Below, piece after piece: positions 63,797 through 64,000 of a stretch of DNA of 64,000 bases. A program made the position numbers and the translations under genes. Below the pieces are notes generated by a model, which was not told where the DNA came from, searched no databases, and saw only the letters and a program-made list of their open reading frames with translations. Positions within the stretch are counted from its first letter, which is position 1, and the number at the start of each line of letters is the position of its first letter. The stretch comes from Bacteroidales bacterium (lineage in GTDB: Bacteria; Bacteroidota; Bacteroidia; Bacteroidales; UBA3663). The DNA lies in the NCBI GenBank assembly GCA_017449065.1, contig JAFSKF010000031.1, forward strand, positions 1-64,000, given 5' to 3'.

Positions 63797-64000
63797 TTAT
63801 TTGGAATGGAAACGGATGACTGCCACATCGTAGCCTCGAACCTTCTGTTCGAACGGCTGATGAATGGAGTGAGAGCGCGTTTCTGTTTCACCAGTAATCA
63901 GATCTTCAAAACAGCGCTTTCGGTTGGTCTTAACACCGACGTAATGCCAAGCTTCAATAGGAATATTGATACGAACCACTTTATCTTCGGCTTCGAAGTT
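63797..64000 (-). CDS. C-terminal 67 residues of an unidentified protein (5' end outside window)
   Basis: Open to the window edge; the visible part runs NFEAEDKVVRINIPIEAWHY...DLITGETETRSHSIHQPF...VRGYDVAVIRFHSK. The strand-like ending around GYDVAVIRF would fit a C-terminal beta domain such as those of glycoside hydrolases, but I cannot name the family. Same strand as prs, 28 bases upstream of it. Confidence 0.5.
   Translation of the reverse strand, partial: NFEAEDKVVRINIPIEAWHYVGVKTNRKRCFEDLITGETETRSHSIHQPFEQKVRGYDVAVIRFHSK

Noticed and set aside
63797..64000. Naming the edge fragment as a GH13 or other glycoside hydrolase
   Set aside because: Only 67 C-terminal residues are visible and none is diagnostic.

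Overview
The window looks like a chromosomal segment of a member of the Bacteroidales, most probably Prevotella or a close relative (family Prevotellaceae). Three things point there. Most genes with a visible promoter carry the Bacteroidetes type (TTG, about 18-20 bases, then TAnnTTTG). Sus-type outer-membrane starch machinery is present, with surface-lipoprotein signals such as C-S-D-D-D. Two secreted proteins end in short tails of the kind VYDLLGRRV / YNLACQRV...NG.K..., common in Prevotella. No rRNA, tRNA, CRISPR array, insertion sequence or prophage gene was recognised.

Region 1 (1-10.8 kb) is a pectin-degradation neighbourhood. It holds a MarC-family membrane protein, a rare-looking fusion of a rhamnogalacturonan-acetylesterase-like SGNH domain with a pectin methylesterase, a GH105 unsaturated uronyl hydrolase, a small conserved protein, a retaining-type GH97 and two tandem outer-membrane barrels. 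A CE7 acetyl esterase and a second pectin methylesterase follow on the opposite strand. Together they would strip methyl and acetyl groups and open unsaturated oligogalacturonides. No pectate lyase or SusC/D pair for pectin lies inside the window.

Region 2 (10.8-11.3 kb) is the only gene-free stretch above 300 bases. It contains a roughly 70-base inverted repeat whose arms each end in an outward-facing promoter-like element.

Region 3 (11.3-23.1 kb, minus strand) is a ten-gene run dominated by envelope biogenesis and housekeeping. In transcription order it is a parvulin PPIase, a SurA-like lipoprotein, SurA, an OstA/LptA-like protein, a small membrane protein, MutL, an NlpC/P60 peptidase, MurF, a histidine phosphatase and D-aminoacyl-tRNA deacylase.

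Region 4 (23.1-32.1 kb) has a nitroreductase, a large Cas4/Dna2-like nuclease-helicase, a small winged-helix protein, a NatAB-like ABC exporter and an orphan secreted LamG-domain protein followed by a 27-bp hairpin terminator.

Region 5 (32.2-57.4 kb) is a complete starch-utilisation locus built as a divergon. Leftward runs GH13 lipoprotein - malQ - SLC45-like sugar permease - susR. Rightward runs susA - susB (inverting GH97) - susC - susD - susE - susF - three further GH13 amylases. Starch would be bound and cut at the surface (SusD/E/F and amylases), imported through SusC, trimmed in the periplasm (SusA, SusB), taken across the inner membrane by the permease and processed by MalQ. SusR, the maltose sensor-regulator, is the last gene of the leftward arm.

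Region 6 (57.4-64 kb) has a repeat-rich convergent gap, a DnaJ-like protein lacking the zinc-finger domain, GrpE, IspE, a cyclophilin-type PPIase, IMP dehydrogenase, PRPP synthetase and the 3' end of an unidentified gene.
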